DNA from: Poecilobothrus nobilitatus
Taxonomy: Eukaryota; Arthropoda; Insecta; Diptera; Dolichopodidae
Reading direction: 5' to 3'
Length of the DNA: 64,000 bases
Assembly: GCA_947095535.1 (NCBI GenBank)
Contig: OX352774.1
Coordinates: forward strand, 77,996,416-78,060,415
Positions 35,750 to 48,362 of the stretch are shown in pieces; within the stretch, counting starts at the first letter, position 1; every line of letters begins with the position of its first letter. A program made the position numbers and the translations under genes. The notes beneath the pieces were generated by a model, which saw only the letters and a list, made by a program, of their open reading frames with translations, was not told the origin of the DNA and made no database searches.

Positions 35750-36721
35750 CAGCAGATTTAGCAAAAAATAATTCCAACAAATTAAAGATTATTAATTATT
35801 TTACTTGTAGGAATATTGTGATATATAATAAAAATTGAAATACTTCTATATAAAATCAAGAAAAATCCATTTGGTTTCCTTAATCCTTTTTTTTTTTTAC
35901 AACCGATTCATATAATGTTTTGTCAGCTTTTTAAAGTTTTTAAAATCCACCTATTTACCATGTACCAAGAATTAGAAAAATTTACTATAAACAACCAAAA
36001 AATTAAAAAAAAATTAAAAAAAAAAAAAAATTTTTGTAAATTGCATACTTAAGGGGGTGTAAATATAATTTGTATTTAACTAAAATTTTAATGACAGAAA
36101 GAAAGTTTATGTCGTTTCATTAGCTAATTATTTTTATTTATTTCTATATATTGTTGTTGTTCGAAAAAAGAAAAAAAAGAATTTGATTCATTAGCACAGA
36201 AAGCAAAAAAAAAAAGCAACAAATGTAAAACAAAGAAAAACGAAAATAATTGCATATATTAAGGCATTTTAATTCAAGTTTTTATTTATTTATTTTTTTT
36301 TCTTGGAAAAAGTAGAATAAGAGTAAAACAATACAATACGGGTTTTTTTCTCGAAATAAATAAAAAATAATACATTTAAAAAATTTATGTCAGCTCAGTT
36401 CTTTTATTTTAGTTTTCAGAAAACTAAGTTACATGTCGATATAATTTCATATATTGGTTTATATTTGTTTTACGCCTGTCCTAGAATTTTTGTTTTGCTT
36501 ACTAATTGTTCCACTGTTAGGCTGATTAGCATGTTTGCATTCATTGTTACATATTGAAACAAGATTGAAGGTAAGTGGTAATATGTTGGAAATGCACTCT
36601 TTTAATAGAATTGATTTTAGTTATTACCCCCTCATTACATGAGGCAGCGCTAGAACTTATCAGATGTAGAATTATTAAATTACTATCAATATAATTCTAC
36701 TTGTTTTGTTATATATATATA
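35750..36721. other. AT-rich non-coding stretch
   Basis: No feature was supported except a TA microsatellite at about 36709-36724, next to the LINE end. Confidence 0.5.
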
Positions 36722-36972
36722 TATCCAATCCGTATTGTTCAGAAGTAAAATTAGTTCTTCAATTTTACTTTCGGATAACTGGGTTATGTCTGCGAAGGTG
36801 GGGAATTCCCAGATTTCCTATCCGAAATTAGCTAGAGCCGAACATTTGGAGAGAAACTGATGGAAAATTTCCTCTATCCCTTGTTTCTACACTGTGTATA
36901 AAGAATACCCATTCTGATTGCAAGGGTTCTTATCGGCCAGTCATCCGTAATTATCGCTACGGCTCTGGTGTT
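36722..36972 (-). mobile_element. LINE fragment: post-RNase H C-terminus
   Basis: The minus strand reads AIITDDWPIRTLAIRMGIL, then YTQCRNKG. After a stop and frame change it reads EEIFHQFLSKCSALANFG, then EIWEFPTFADITQLS and ESKIEELILLLNNTDW. This matches the ITGHWPIGTHA...CR.C.DEEE..HFLC.C.AL layout after RNase H in R1/I/jockey-type LINEs, including the Cys/His cluster (C, H and C still visible). It differs from the pieces at 9.4 and 52.7 kb, so it is a separate insertion. Confidence 0.75.
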
Positions 36973-38564
36973 TACATGAGTATAGGTTAGGAGTTTTGTT
37001 TTTAAACTCTCTTTTTTGTTTAAACTTTAGAAGTATAGTTATATTATATTACGTTATTAAAAGGTTGTCTATTTTTAATTTAATTTTTCAAAATGGAATA
37101 AGTAGATGCTAATATTAAAACAATCATCAGATATATATATTTTGGATATTTAAATATTTGTTTTGTTAAGATTATGATATTTGTTTATCTGTGAGTTATA
37201 AGGCAAAAGTTAAAATTGTTAGTTTACATTTGATATTTATTTTATATTATTGAAATATAAATTAGTATTTGTTATTGTTTGCTATTAACCCAATAGCGAA
37301 TGGTATGAAAAACCAGATAATAAAAGCATTTTTATTATGTTTCGGACCGGAGATTCACGAATTAGAGATCCAGATTTTCATTACTTTTCCATAATATAAT
37401 TATTAGTTTAAAATTTAATTTAGAATTTAATTTCTTAAATAGAATATACGTGTACTTAAAAAGTAATAAAAATAAAATTTAATGAAGAACGCTTTTTTCT
37501 TATTAATATCCTAATATAAAGTTTCAAATATTAATTTATTATTTATTTTCTTAAAATGTCATTAACATTTTACAAAAAATTCAAGATGTTTCAAATAGAT
37601 AATGTCTACACATGATGTTTGATTGACACCACATATTTTATTTAGAAAAAGCATTAATGTAGGTAAATTTTTAATTAACAAAGTGAATTTAAAATGAAAG
37701 GAAAATTTAAGTGAAAGAAAAGTTTTTTCCATGTCAAGTACAAAAAAGTAAACAATATTAAAATTTTACTGAATGAATTTTTTAAAATTTATTAAAAATT
37801 TACACTTACATTCACATACATACAAATTGAATGTATTTAAAAGAAACAAAAAAGAAAAAAATAACAAAAACAAAAACTTAATTTGTCATAAAACGTGTCA
37901 AAATTTAAGAGTTTATCAAATATACTTTATCTCATTCCTTAATTTTAAGATTTAATACTTTTTCCGTTTATGCTAATATTTTTCTTAAGAAATCCCCTCT
38001 ACTTTTTTCCCACCTTAACTAATTTAGTTTTCATACAAGTGAAATTTTTTATCAGTTTTATTACATATACCTACTTCCGGAAACTTTATTACCGTTACAT
38101 TATTTATGTTACACAGTACTGTTAAAAAATATTTTCTAATTATGCGACTCGAATTGTCTGCTAGAAAATTTATGATTACAACTAAGTAAAAGTTAATTTG
38201 CAACTCTATGAACGAAAGATACTTTGAAGCTGTGTTAGCTAACCAATTCGTTTTATTGTCATCAAATATTAAGTCCCTACGGTCTTAATGGTAGAAATGA
38301 CAAATAAATGTTGGAAAATGTCTCTTAGGAAAAAAAAAAAAAAATGGGTGATAAAGTAGTGATTACGAAAACAAATATATCATTTCTGGAGATTATCTTA
38401 AACTTTAATAAGTGCTATATTGTTAGTTTTCAATATGTGAAAAAGGCTATTTATAGTGGAGTGATTATTTTCATCAGCGGCAAACAAATCTTATTATAAC
38501 TTTTATGCTATAACTAAAAAAAACTGAGGAGACTATAACTAATAAAAACTGACCTTCTTCTTTT
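36973..38564. other. AT-rich non-coding stretch
   Basis: No further LINE coding sequence could be read upstream of the fragment, and no other feature was found. Confidence 0.5.
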
Positions 38565-38725
38565 ACTGATTCTCGAGCTCCTTAGAGGTGTATAGAGCGA
38601 CCACGAACTTTTCTATCTACAATGATCATTTTACAGTTCTTTTAAGTTAAAGTCATATTTATTATTAAGACGTTGCTTCCGCTAAATCAATTGTTTCCAT
38701 ATGATTCTCGTTTTAACTTAGTGTC
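38565..38725 (+). repeat. Dispersed repeat, copy 2 (partner at 6.8 kb)
   Basis: AATGATCATTTTACAGTTC, TTTTAAGTTAAAGTCAT, ATTATTAAGACGTTGCTTC and TCAATTGTTTCCATATGATT line up in order with 6795-6976. GC content is somewhat higher than the flanks, as expected of an imported repeat. Confidence 0.5.
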
Positions 38726-39101
38726 TAGCACTTTATAGTATAAGAGACATCTAGGAAACTTGAAAGCTGTTTGCTCAGATCTCAGGTTTGAAATTGTAGC
38801 ATTCTAATTCAAGATGTATATATATAGTAAATTTACTTTTGTCTTATACTGCAAACTTTTAGAAACATTATAAATCCGATATTTAATTTGCTCTTTTAGA
38901 ATTCCCCTTCTTACTTTCATATATACTATACTCAACATTTTTGTTATAAAAATTACGAAATAAAGACAAATTATTTGTAGTTACTTACAAAACAAAAAAA
39001 AAAAAAAAAAAACTTTTGGAAAAAGAAAACTTATTTGTTACAAAGTTTTTTTTACTGTTAAATAAACAATCATAGTAAACAAACAAATCAAATCAGTTAA
39101 A

Positions 39102-40881
39102 AACAAGGTAGAATGTAAACCAACGGTTTTTAAAAGCGCACATTTCCAAAACTCAATACAAATTGTTTAGAAGTGTGACTTACACAAAAATTTGAAAATT
39201 TCATGTAATAAGAAAAAACTTGAAAATAGGACATTTTTGAAATTTTGAGGGGCCGTAAGTCCGGAATCCTATATAACTAAGAAAAGCTGTTAACACACGT
39301 AAAAATATATTATTGAAGCTTTAATTTTTATGTCTTGCCGAAGAAAAGTTTTTACAGGTGCCTAAGTTACAGGTGTCTAAAAATAGCAAATTTTCAATTT
39401 TTGAGGCGTAATAACTCTTAAAGAGGGGGCGTTATCAAAAAATTTTCTGAGGAAACTTATACTAATTCTAAAAGTTCTTTCTTGTCTCAAAATTTCAGGT
39501 TCCTATCTAAAGGGGTGCCGGAGTTATGAAAAAAGAAATTTCATGCAAAATGTGGTTTTCACATAACGGTAAATTTAAATCGTAAATTACAAAATATTAC
39601 ATAATTTTGATATTGTTTTATATAGATAATAAAATTTTCGATCTTCTACCGGTTTTAGATTGCAAAACTATTACGCAAAGCCCGAGATATATACATCTGA
39701 AAATGGAGCGTTTTTACAATTTTGAAGAGCTGCAGCTTTGGAACCCTTTACAACTAAAATAAACCTTTCACACACGTAAAAATATATTATTGTAGCTTTC
39801 ATTTTCATGTCTTGCCGAAGAAAAATTTTTACAGGTGCCTAAGTTACAGGTGTCTAAAAATAGCAAATTTTCAATTTTTGAGGCGTAATAACTCTTAAAG
39901 AGGGGGCGTTACCAAAAAATTTTCTGAGGAAACTTATACTAATTCTAAAAGTGCTTTCTTGTCTCAAAATTTCAGGTTCCTATCTAAAGGGGTGCCGGAG
40001 TTATGAAAAAAGAAATTTCATGCAAAATGTGGTTTTCACATAACGGTAAATTTAAATCGTAAATTACATAATATTACATAATTTTGATATTGTTTCATAT
40101 AGATAATAAAATTTTCGATCTTCTGCCGGTTTTAGATTGCAAAACTATTACGCAGAGCCCAAGATATATACATCTGAAAATGGGGCTTTTTTACAATTTT
40201 GAAGAGCTGCAACTTTGGAACCCTTTACAATTAAAATAAACCTTTCACACACGTAAAAATATATTATTGTAGCTTTAATTTTTACATCTTGCAGAAGTAA
40301 AATGTGTGCAGGTTCCTAAGTTACAGGTGTTTAAAAATAGCAAATTTTCAATTTTTAAGCCCTAATAGCTCATAAACAGGGGGTGGTCCGAAAAAATTTT
40401 CTGAGGAAACTTATACTAATTCTAGAAGTTCTTTCTTGCCTCAAAATTTCAAGCTTGTATCTAGAAGTGTGCCGGAGTTATGAAAGTAGAAAAATCATGC
40501 AAAATTTGGTTTTCACATAACGGTAAATTTAAATACTAAATTTAAAAAAATTGTATAATTTTGATATTAATTTACAAAGATAAAAGAAATACCTGTCGAA
40601 TGACGTTTTCAGATTGAAAAAATCTTAAGCAGAACATAAGATATATGCATTTAAAAATAGGGCTTTTTCAAAGTTTGAAGGGGTGTAGCTCCGTAATGGG
40701 GGGGGCTACATGAAAAAGTTGTTCCACAAAATTATTTTTTTTATAAGACCTACCTATGGTTAAAATTTTTTTTCTCTACCTTTAACGGTGTAGAAGTTTT
40801 GTAAACAGTCGGACGGACGGACGGACGGACAGAGTGAAACTAATAAGCACATTTTTTCAAAATTTTTTTGGAAATGTGCTA
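39102..40881 (-). mobile_element. Family A element, longest contiguous copy, with exact 477-bp internal repeats
   Basis: Reverse orientation of the 3.3-kb copy: it starts ACAAGGTAGAATGTAAACC and ends with GGACGGACGGACGGAC (about 40811-40829), then GGAAATGTGCTA. The landmark CACACGTAAAAATATATTAT begins at 39294, 39771 and 40248, exactly 477 bp apart each time. The first two units are nearly identical over their full length, while the third is more diverged and matches the other family A copies. A recent tandem duplication of one internal unit therefore lengthened this copy to about 1.78 kb. No coding sequence is visible. Confidence 0.9.
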
Positions 40882-41333
40882 AAAAAAGAAGTTTTTCCTA
40901 TCTTTTTTGATTTAGTTTTCCAAATTATATTTTATTTTAATGTTGTTCTACATCTTATATTCATCTTTTTTTTTTTTTTTTGTAATGGATTAATTTTTAT
41001 TCTTAATTTTTAACTAACTTAAGTGAATTAATAAAAAAGTTTTTCGAAAATAAAATTTAATCTTAAAACAAAAAAAAAAAAATAAAATTTTTGAAATATT
41101 AAAGAACTGAACAAAAGTGAGAAAGTTCTCAATTTTTACCGTTATAAAGATTACCTATTTAAAATTCAAAACATATTTTGTAAAAGTTTATACCATTGTT
41201 AAATATATAGGGTATATAAATTAGTAGCTGCACTATTAGACAGCAACAAGGATAGAATGCCATGAACTATAACTAAAAATGGTCTAAATGCATATGTGCT
41301 TCACTTCAAATCACCGAGCGTCTAGTTATGTAG
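40882..41333. other. AT-rich non-coding stretch
   Basis: No feature was identified between the family A copy and the SINE1 copy. Confidence 0.5.
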
Positions 41334-41342
41334 TCCAGATAG

Positions 41343-41546
41343 CTTTTTTTTTTTTTAATGTGTGACAAGAAAATTACACAGCCTTTCCTTTTTCAGGCGT
41401 GGCTGTAAATGTCGTAAGGAAGAATTATTCTTACGACGTGTGTGAGATTCGAACCCACACTCCCTTGGTGTTTATAACGTATTTCATATTCATATATTTC
41501 TTACCCACTTCCCTCCAAAGTATCATGTATTTCTTACCGAGGTCCC
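41343..41546 (-). mobile_element. SINE1 copy (minus strand) with 9-bp target duplication
   Basis: TCCAGATAG flanks the copy (41334-41342 and 41547-41555), next to a T run that is the complement of the A tail. The body hairpin GTCGTAAG/CTTACGAC is perfectly kept, and the B box reads GATTCGAACCCACA on the minus complement side. The head region is partly duplicated (TTTCTTACC near 41497 and 41531, each followed by a CCCTCCA end). That looks like slippage or two overlapping heads. Confidence 0.85.
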
Positions 41547-41555
41547 TCCAGATAG

Positions 41556-42039
41556 TTATATTTTACATTGTAAAAATCCTAATTTTCGTTATGTCGGGAG
41601 CGTGGGATTCAAATATTTTCTTTTTTGGAACATTAAATGAGACATTCTGAAGCTATTTGATAGATGATTTCTGTATTACTTTAAGTGATTTTTTCTATTG
41701 GTCTTTCTGCATTTTCACAATTGGTCTAAAAACTTTTACAAATCTCAAGAATTCACAAATTTCAAATTTAAACTAAATTAAATCCTATTGAAATAGATTT
41801 TATTGCAAGTTAAATTTAGCATTAATAAGGTCTAATAAATTCTAATTCTATATTCGTATACTGATCAATTAATTCTACATAATTATAAGCTTACTGAACA
41901 AAGCTTAAAGATTTAGATTTAAGTTCAGAACTTTTCATTTTAAATTTACCATAAGCTGAAATTCTTGGGTATACCTATATCAATAGACATAGCAATATTT
42001 GGTATACCATATCATACCTTTTTGGTATATACTTACAGT
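41556..42039. other. AT-rich non-coding stretch
   Basis: Nothing identifiable was found. Confidence 0.5.
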
Positions 42040-42262
42040 GTATTGGCTAGTGAGTAGGGATATAAGAAGATGGGATGGGGATGCGGAAATTTTGAAGTGA
42101 GGAATGGGGCTCAAAGGGAACAATGATTTCGCCTATTATTATTACTATTTCGCTATTTTTGATTGGATATTATTGAATTGGCTCTCTATGTTGCTATTTG
42201 GATTTGAACCTAAAACCATTCGATTAAGAAATTGGCGACTTAACCCCTACAACATAAATTAG
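42040..42262 (-). mobile_element. SINE2 copy, 3'-truncated, minus strand
   Basis: The body blocks (GTGAGTAGGGATATAAGAAG, GGGGATGCGGAAATTTTGAA, AATGGGGCTCAAAGGGAACA, then ATTATTATTACTATTTCGCT) and the tRNA-like head (GATTTGAACCTAAAACC, then AAATTGGCGACTTAACCCC) match 13130-13680 in the same order. The LINE-like 3' tail is absent. Confidence 0.7.
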
Positions 42263-43450
42263 ATACCAGATTACATATTAAGTTTACATACTCTGTTTAT
42301 TAAATTTTTATAATGATTCTATATTAAAATTTTGGGAAATTAAATTGTATTCGTAGCATCGAAAAAGCTTTTGACAATTTAGATATACTAATTAATTTCT
42401 ATCGTTATCTTTAATATTGTAAGAATATAGGAAATCAGATTTTCTGTAATAATAGTTAAAATATTCTTTTCTTTAAAAATACATTTGATAAATTTGAAAG
42501 GAGTGAAAATCTTAAATGTATATTAGAAAGAATAAAATAAAAATCATAAAAAAAAAACTTGGCATAAGATTGGAAAAATTGAATATGATAGAAAAGGTAA
42601 TCAAAAGGTAAATCAGTTAAGAGCATTCTGACAAGAAATCACGTCGAAATAAATTCAATTTAGAAACTGTTCTGTTGTGAGTTTTCACTTTCGACCTTTT
42701 CTTTCTTTAGTTTTCATTTTATTTTATTTTTTTCTTGTCTATTTCTTTTACATTTTCTTATTGAATTGGTATATATATTTTTTTTTTGTTTTATGTATAA
42801 GTGTGTGTTTATAAGTAATGTATATATAATGTCTATTGTAAAAAAAAGAAAAATATGGATGATTTTTTTCATGTCACATCGTATTATTGATGTTTGTTTA
42901 CCTCACGATGCGAAGGTGTTTGGAAATTATCTGGAAAATTGTATTTTTTTTTATCTCTTTCTTTCATTTATTTGTTTTTAATTTTGTTTTCTTTTTTTAG
43001 TTTTTTCTACAAAAATATTTTCTCTTAATCTAATAAAGTTCCCATTCTTTCGTTTTGTATTTTAATTTTTTTTTTTTTTGTAAAGATTTAGAGAGTTTTT
43101 AAGTGTTAATGCCTCGGTTAGAGGACAAGTCACGTTCTAAGTATTATTTCCGAAAATTTAAAAGCTCAGCAAAAAGATGATTTCCTGTTTCTGTTTTATT
43201 TTTTATTTTATTTATTTTTCTATTTTGGTATTTACCATTGATCTACAGTTTTATCATAGGTTGGAAACTGTGTTATGTTGTTTCTTTCTCGTTCATAATA
43301 AGATTCATGTTTTTGTTTGTACATTGGAAAAAAAACAAAAAAATTCTTGATAACTATTTTATAAGAATTAAAATTCAACTCTTAAACTTATCTGGGATGG
43401 AAAATTGAATAAAATGGAGTAAATGGGTAAAGGGGAGCTTAACGAAATCT
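42263..43450. other. AT-rich non-coding stretch
   Basis: No feature was supported. The 71-residue frame at 42766 is a hydrophobic translation of T runs without recognisable domain. Confidence 0.5.
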
Positions 43451-44312
43451 GGTCTACCGTAATCCGATCTTATCAAAATCCGGTTTTTAAAATCCAGTTC
43501 TTGCTAAAAATCCAGTTTTTCTTTAAACAATTTTTCCATTTGTTTACAATCAACTATGGAAGATGTAATAAATATTTATTTCTTTTTTATTGAATATTTG
43601 GGTATCCCGTCAATTTCCATAAAGAACAATTCACAAAAAACAATTCATAGAAAAATTTTTATGCAGGATTTTGAATTAGAAGAAATTTTACTTTCGGTTA
43701 CAAAGTCTTGGTTACCGCTTTTTCCAGAATATTTAAATATATGTATTTTCAAGATTCTGCATTAGGGGGTATTTTAGAGTTGTTTACAAAATCAGGGTTT
43801 TAAAAATTTGTTTAGCGGGGGTTTGGGAGTTGCAGTCTTCACTATTTAAAACTATTTAATGTTTATGTGTGTAAAAAAAATAATTAGGAAAGGCTTTATT
43901 GTTGGTTACAAATTCGGAGCTATACGTCTTTTGCAGAATATTTGGAATCAAAACGGCTTTGGGATTTTAGAATTTGGGATTTTAGAAATTGGGATTTTTG
44001 AATTTTGGGATATTATTATTAGAGTAATAAATTAGGAAATATTTTTTTTTTTTTCTGTAAATTGTTTTTTTGTGAATTGACGTGGAATCGAATATTTGTA
44101 TACAAAATGAGGGTTATACGCCTTTTTTCAAAAATTGAAATACAAAAAAAAACCGAGATTTCGAGACACGAGCATTCGTACCCAACCCATTAAAAATATG
44201 TAAACAAAGCAATAAATAAAAATAAACAACAAAATTAAATTTAAAAAAAAACAGGTTTTCAAAAAGTGGATTTTAAAAAAACCGGATTTTAAAAGCTGGA
44301 TTAAGATTACAT
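43451..44312. mobile_element. Element with inverted ends rich in AAAATCCGGTTTTT motifs
   Basis: The left arm (43451-43522) carries GTAATCCGATC, AAAATCCGGTTTTT and TAAAAATCCAGTTTTT. The right arm (44249-44312) carries the inverted counterparts in mirrored order (AAAAAAACCGGATTTTAAAA, then GCTGGATTAAGATTAC). The interior holds diverged repeats of a TTAGGGGG..ATTTTAGAGTTG..TTACAAAATCAG unit, also found at 46.1-46.5 kb. Short frames inside are not convincing genes. A foldback-like non-autonomous element is the best guess. Confidence 0.5.
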
Positions 44313-46099
44313 CAACATGAAGGCATCCTATTGCTCTGTAGAAATATGGTAAGATATACAATTTTTGAGTTATTTTTTTATTAAATTGAGTCTGATTTTT
44401 ACCTTTAAAAATACCAGCTAAAATTGGTTAATCTGAAGTGATTCAAGAGTGAATAATCATTGTTTATGAATTTTTATTTAATTTTTGATTGTTTTTCTTT
44501 CTATTTTTCCAACAAAAAACTGAAAAGTAGAATAAAATGATAAAGGAAAAAGGATATCCTTTACTTAAAGTCTTGTAAATTTTTTATAAATTTTTTTCTT
44601 TAGTATATAGTTTTATATTTTTTTGCTTTTTTTTTTCCACATTTTCATAGTGTTTGAGTTTTTTAAGAAAAGTATCTAACGAACAAAATTTTTTTTTATA
44701 AAAAAAATCCAGAGAAAAAAGTATGAATTTGTTATGTGAAGGTAGGTAATGGTTTTTAGGTTTTAAATTCTCTTTTGTTTGTTTCAAATTTAATTTTGTA
44801 ATAATTTTATCCTTTTTATTATTAAATTAAGGAATTTACAATGAAATGTAATTTTAGTTTTCACAGTATTTATTAATGTTTTCTGGACACGTCCCAAAGA
44901 TTTCTTTGACTAATGAAATTTATAAAAAAAAAAAGAACAAGAGGAAAAAGTTATTTACATTTCAATGAAAATGTGGGTGCTTTCAAGGATAATCTGGATA
45001 ATGTACATTAGAATAAAATTTATTCAAAGCAACATTTTTTATAGATTGGAGTAAGCGTAGAAAAATAAAACATTAAAGAAAATAAAGAAAATTTAAAAAA
45101 ACCATGACCATTTTTACAATATGTTTTCATTTTATCCAATTTTTTATTTACTTTTAATATAATTATTTAAAATATTTATTCATACTTTTTTTGTGTTTAT
45201 TTTTGCTTAAAAAATATTCATTAATTATGCATATGGTTATTTTTTCAAAACTAAGTTGGTTTTAATTCTTGCAATAAAATTGATAATCGTTGAAATAATT
45301 TTATTTGAAAGTTATAGCTGGATAAGGAAATTTTAAGATTTTGAACTTGTAGAAATCTAAATAATCTATTTTAGGACTAAAAAAAATGTAAAAACCATTA
45401 TTTAGAAAGTGTTGATTTTAAATAGAAAAATGACTTATATAACTTAAAATGATTCAAATTCGATATATTCCTTACAATAGGAATAGGTTTTCCTTAACAA
45501 ACTTCTGCAACGCACACACTCTTGCTAAAATTAAAAATGTATGATAATAAAAAGGGGAGTATGAAAATAAAAGGGATATATATAAGATAATAAAAAGGGG
45601 AGTACCGACGTTTCACCCTTTTTTCAATTTCAAAAATGTATGAAAAAAATCTCCTACGATAAGAGGCCCTCCTATGGATAAAATAATAAGATCTCCTATG
45701 GATAAAAGACCCTGCATCAAAAACTCATCTGAGAGATTTTAAAAGGTTTATGTTTGATTTTTAAGTTTTCAAATTTCGATTGAAAATCAAAATTTTTTAA
45801 ATTATAACAGGAATTTAATGATTGTAATTTAATTATTACAAATATGATAATTATGAGTTATTTTAAAGTTAATTTCAGAGTTAAAAATTATTAATTGAAC
45901 TTTAACAATAAATGTTTAAAATTATTTTAATTATATCAATTATAGCAAATACAGTAATATTTCTAAATCCATTGTGATCCACATTAAAATGAAGAAGAAG
46001 AAAATCTTCGATGTGGGGTCTTATTTATTAACTTTCTATACCGGAAGTTACCGTAGGGAAAATCTATCTGTCATTGAATGGTGCTACAATCATTAACCC
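44313..46099. other. AT-rich stretch with a small local duplication
   Basis: Near 45545-45605 the block GATAATAAAAAGGGGAGTA occurs twice, and CTCCTA.GATAA-type blocks recur at 45651-45705. Otherwise nothing was found. Confidence 0.45.
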
Positions 46100-46560
46100 C
46101 ATTTCTATATGCCGAACTCTAAATTTAGGAGAGATTTTAGATTTGGAATCAAAATTAGGGTTTCTTTTTTTTTCAGAATATTTATGTATATATCCATACG
46201 CGAGTTTCTGAATTAGGGGGGATTTTAAAGTTAGATTCAAAAAAATTCAAAAAGATTTTCAATAATTTCGATCGGGGATTTTTATTATATGTTTAAATAT
46301 ATGTACAGTAAATAATTAGGAGGGAGACGGACTTTCTAGTTGGTTACAAAATCAGAGTTTTACAAAATATATATGTATTCTGAATTCGGCGGCATTTTAG
46401 AGTTGCATTCAAAATCAGACTTCAAATTTAATATTAACTTTTTATATCAAATCTTTTGAAAAAGGTGCGCTAACTTTTATCAAAGACGTTTCGGTCTTTT
46501 GTCCTACGGGATTTTATACAGGGAGATCTTTCGCACCCAATCCAATAAAAAGACGAAAAT
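46100..46560. repeat. Diverged repeat array related to the 43.5-44.3 kb element
   Basis: Units such as TTTAGGAGAGATTTTAGATT, AATTAGGGGGGATTTTAAAG and GGTTACAAAATCAGAGTTTT, followed by TCAGAATATTTATGTATATA-type tails, are spaced roughly 100 bp apart. Matching units occur at 43660-43800 and 43900-44000. CGCACCCAATCCAATAAAAA near 46534 parallels CGTACCCAACCCATTAAAAA near 44176, so the two loci share more than one block. Confidence 0.5.
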
Positions 46561-47008
46561 TTCTTTTGTAAACTGACGTATTGAAAAAATCGCCGTCACT
46601 CACTAATGTCATTTTCTAAACACCGTTAATTTCTAACAAATTTTTTGATTTTAAAAGTAATACTCACTTACTTGAGACAAAGAAAAAACGGGTTAAATAA
46701 ACTGAACAAATATATATCACAGGTGTTTCTTAAAAGTTTAAACTCAGGCAGGACAATGAAATGTCAATAAATGTCAAGGCATTGGAATAAAATAACATAA
46801 TTAGAAGAATAATGAAAAAAATTGTAAAATGTGCCACTATATAACAGATTTTCAAATTTTTGGAATACATATTCAAAATATTTAATTTTTAGATATAAAC
46901 GAGGAAGAGTGTATACTATAAAGTATCAACTCCAGCAGATCTGCGTTAACATTATATATATGCTATTTCCATAAAATATAATTATATTTTAAAAAATATA
47001 AGACTTCT
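46561..47008. other. AT-rich non-coding stretch
   Basis: No feature was identified. Confidence 0.4.
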
Positions 47009-47530
47009 GACTTAATTAAAACTGAGATATGACAGATACTCAGATACTTTTTGATCTACCAATTTTCATAGAAGTTATTGCCATAAAGCTTGATCATCTT
47101 TCACAAAATTTTCGATATTTAGCTTAAATTAAGTGCCATGATATATTTTTGTAAATTTTGGAGTTGTATGACAGCTGCTCTACCACCTCAAATTATACAA
47201 TTTCCGAGAAGTGATTACCATAAAATTTCATCATCTTTCACAAAATTTCAGATGTTTAACTTAATTAAGTGCCAAGATATGACAGCCACCTGAACCTATT
47301 GCGCTAGATCAACTAAATTTGATAGAAGTTATTGTCATAAAACTCGATAATCTTTTTTGAAATTGTCGGATGTCTAATGTAATTAAGTTCTGCGATATAA
47401 CAATCTGTTGCGATACATTTTAGAGAAGTTATTGGCATACAACTTAAGTTATTTTCACAAAATTTTAAACACCTAGATTTAATAGACACTCAGTTATCTT
47501 CATATAAATAATAACTTGAGATGACAGTTA
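47009..47530. repeat. Degenerate tandem repeat, ~100-137-bp units
   Basis: The block CTTAATTAAGTGCCAAGATA and its variants begin near 47009, 47121, 47257, 47375 and 47475. Each is followed by a GACAG block (often lost), a GATAGAAGTTATTGCCATAA-type block and TCATCTTTCACAAAATTT. About four and a half units are visible at low similarity. No coding content. Confidence 0.65.
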
Positions 47531-47887
47531 CTGAAACACGCAGATTGAGCTTGGTTTAATCGTACATGGCTTACATGACATAATTTGATTCTGAACAAGA
47601 ATATAAATATACTTTGACATACCTATAGGTCGTCTCCTTTAAGTGTTCCATCAGGTATAAAAAGTTCTTTATTCAATAAAATATAATAATAATAATCAAA
47701 TATTTTTTAAATAGATTTTCACTTTAAACTTTTTATATTATAATTTGAATGTAGCATGAAAAGATTTCCTAATTTCAAGAGTAACAAAGAAAAAAAAAAA
47801 GAACAACAAATAATTTTATGAAAATCTAATTTTAGTTTCTTAAAAAAATAATACAAAGTCTATTATGGACTATGGTCAACTAATATA

Positions 47888-48362
47888 CAGGGTGTCCCAC
47901 GTTAACTTTTACATAGAGCTGAAAATGATGGGAGTATCACAATGAACAAAAAATTCTATTGTAGGACAGGTCTATCTCGAACCCCTAAGGAGTTATGAGG
48001 CTTTAAAGACTCTTATATATAAAATAAACTCATTCGGTTTTAAAGACTCATAACTTTTAAAATATGTTATTTTGAAGTTATATCTTACAGAATTAGAACT
48101 ACTGAAGATATTGGAAAAATTAAAAAGGGAATTTAAAGCTTATTAAATTATTTTTATAGCCCATTATGATTTTAGTTTGTAGGCTTTTTTGTTTTGAAGT
48201 AACTACGACTTAAAAGTAAAATTTATCAATTTTTTTTTAGAAAAAAATGGGTTAAACATTCATAAAACAAAAATTTACGCTATTAACTAATACATTTAAT
48301 TCTAAATTATTTCTGTAATTATCCCCTGCATTTTAAGCATATAAAGAGCGCGGGACATCTTG
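47888..48362. mobile_element. MITE-like element with CAGGGTGTCCCACG ends and TA flanks
   Basis: The left end is CAGGGTGTCCCACG. The right end is CGCGGGACATCTTG, its inverted repeat with two mismatches. Both are flanked by TA (47886-47887, 48363-48364), consistent with Tc1/mariner-type insertion. CAGGGTGTCCCA-like ends are common on non-autonomous insect elements. The 475-bp interior has no transposase. Confidence 0.8.
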
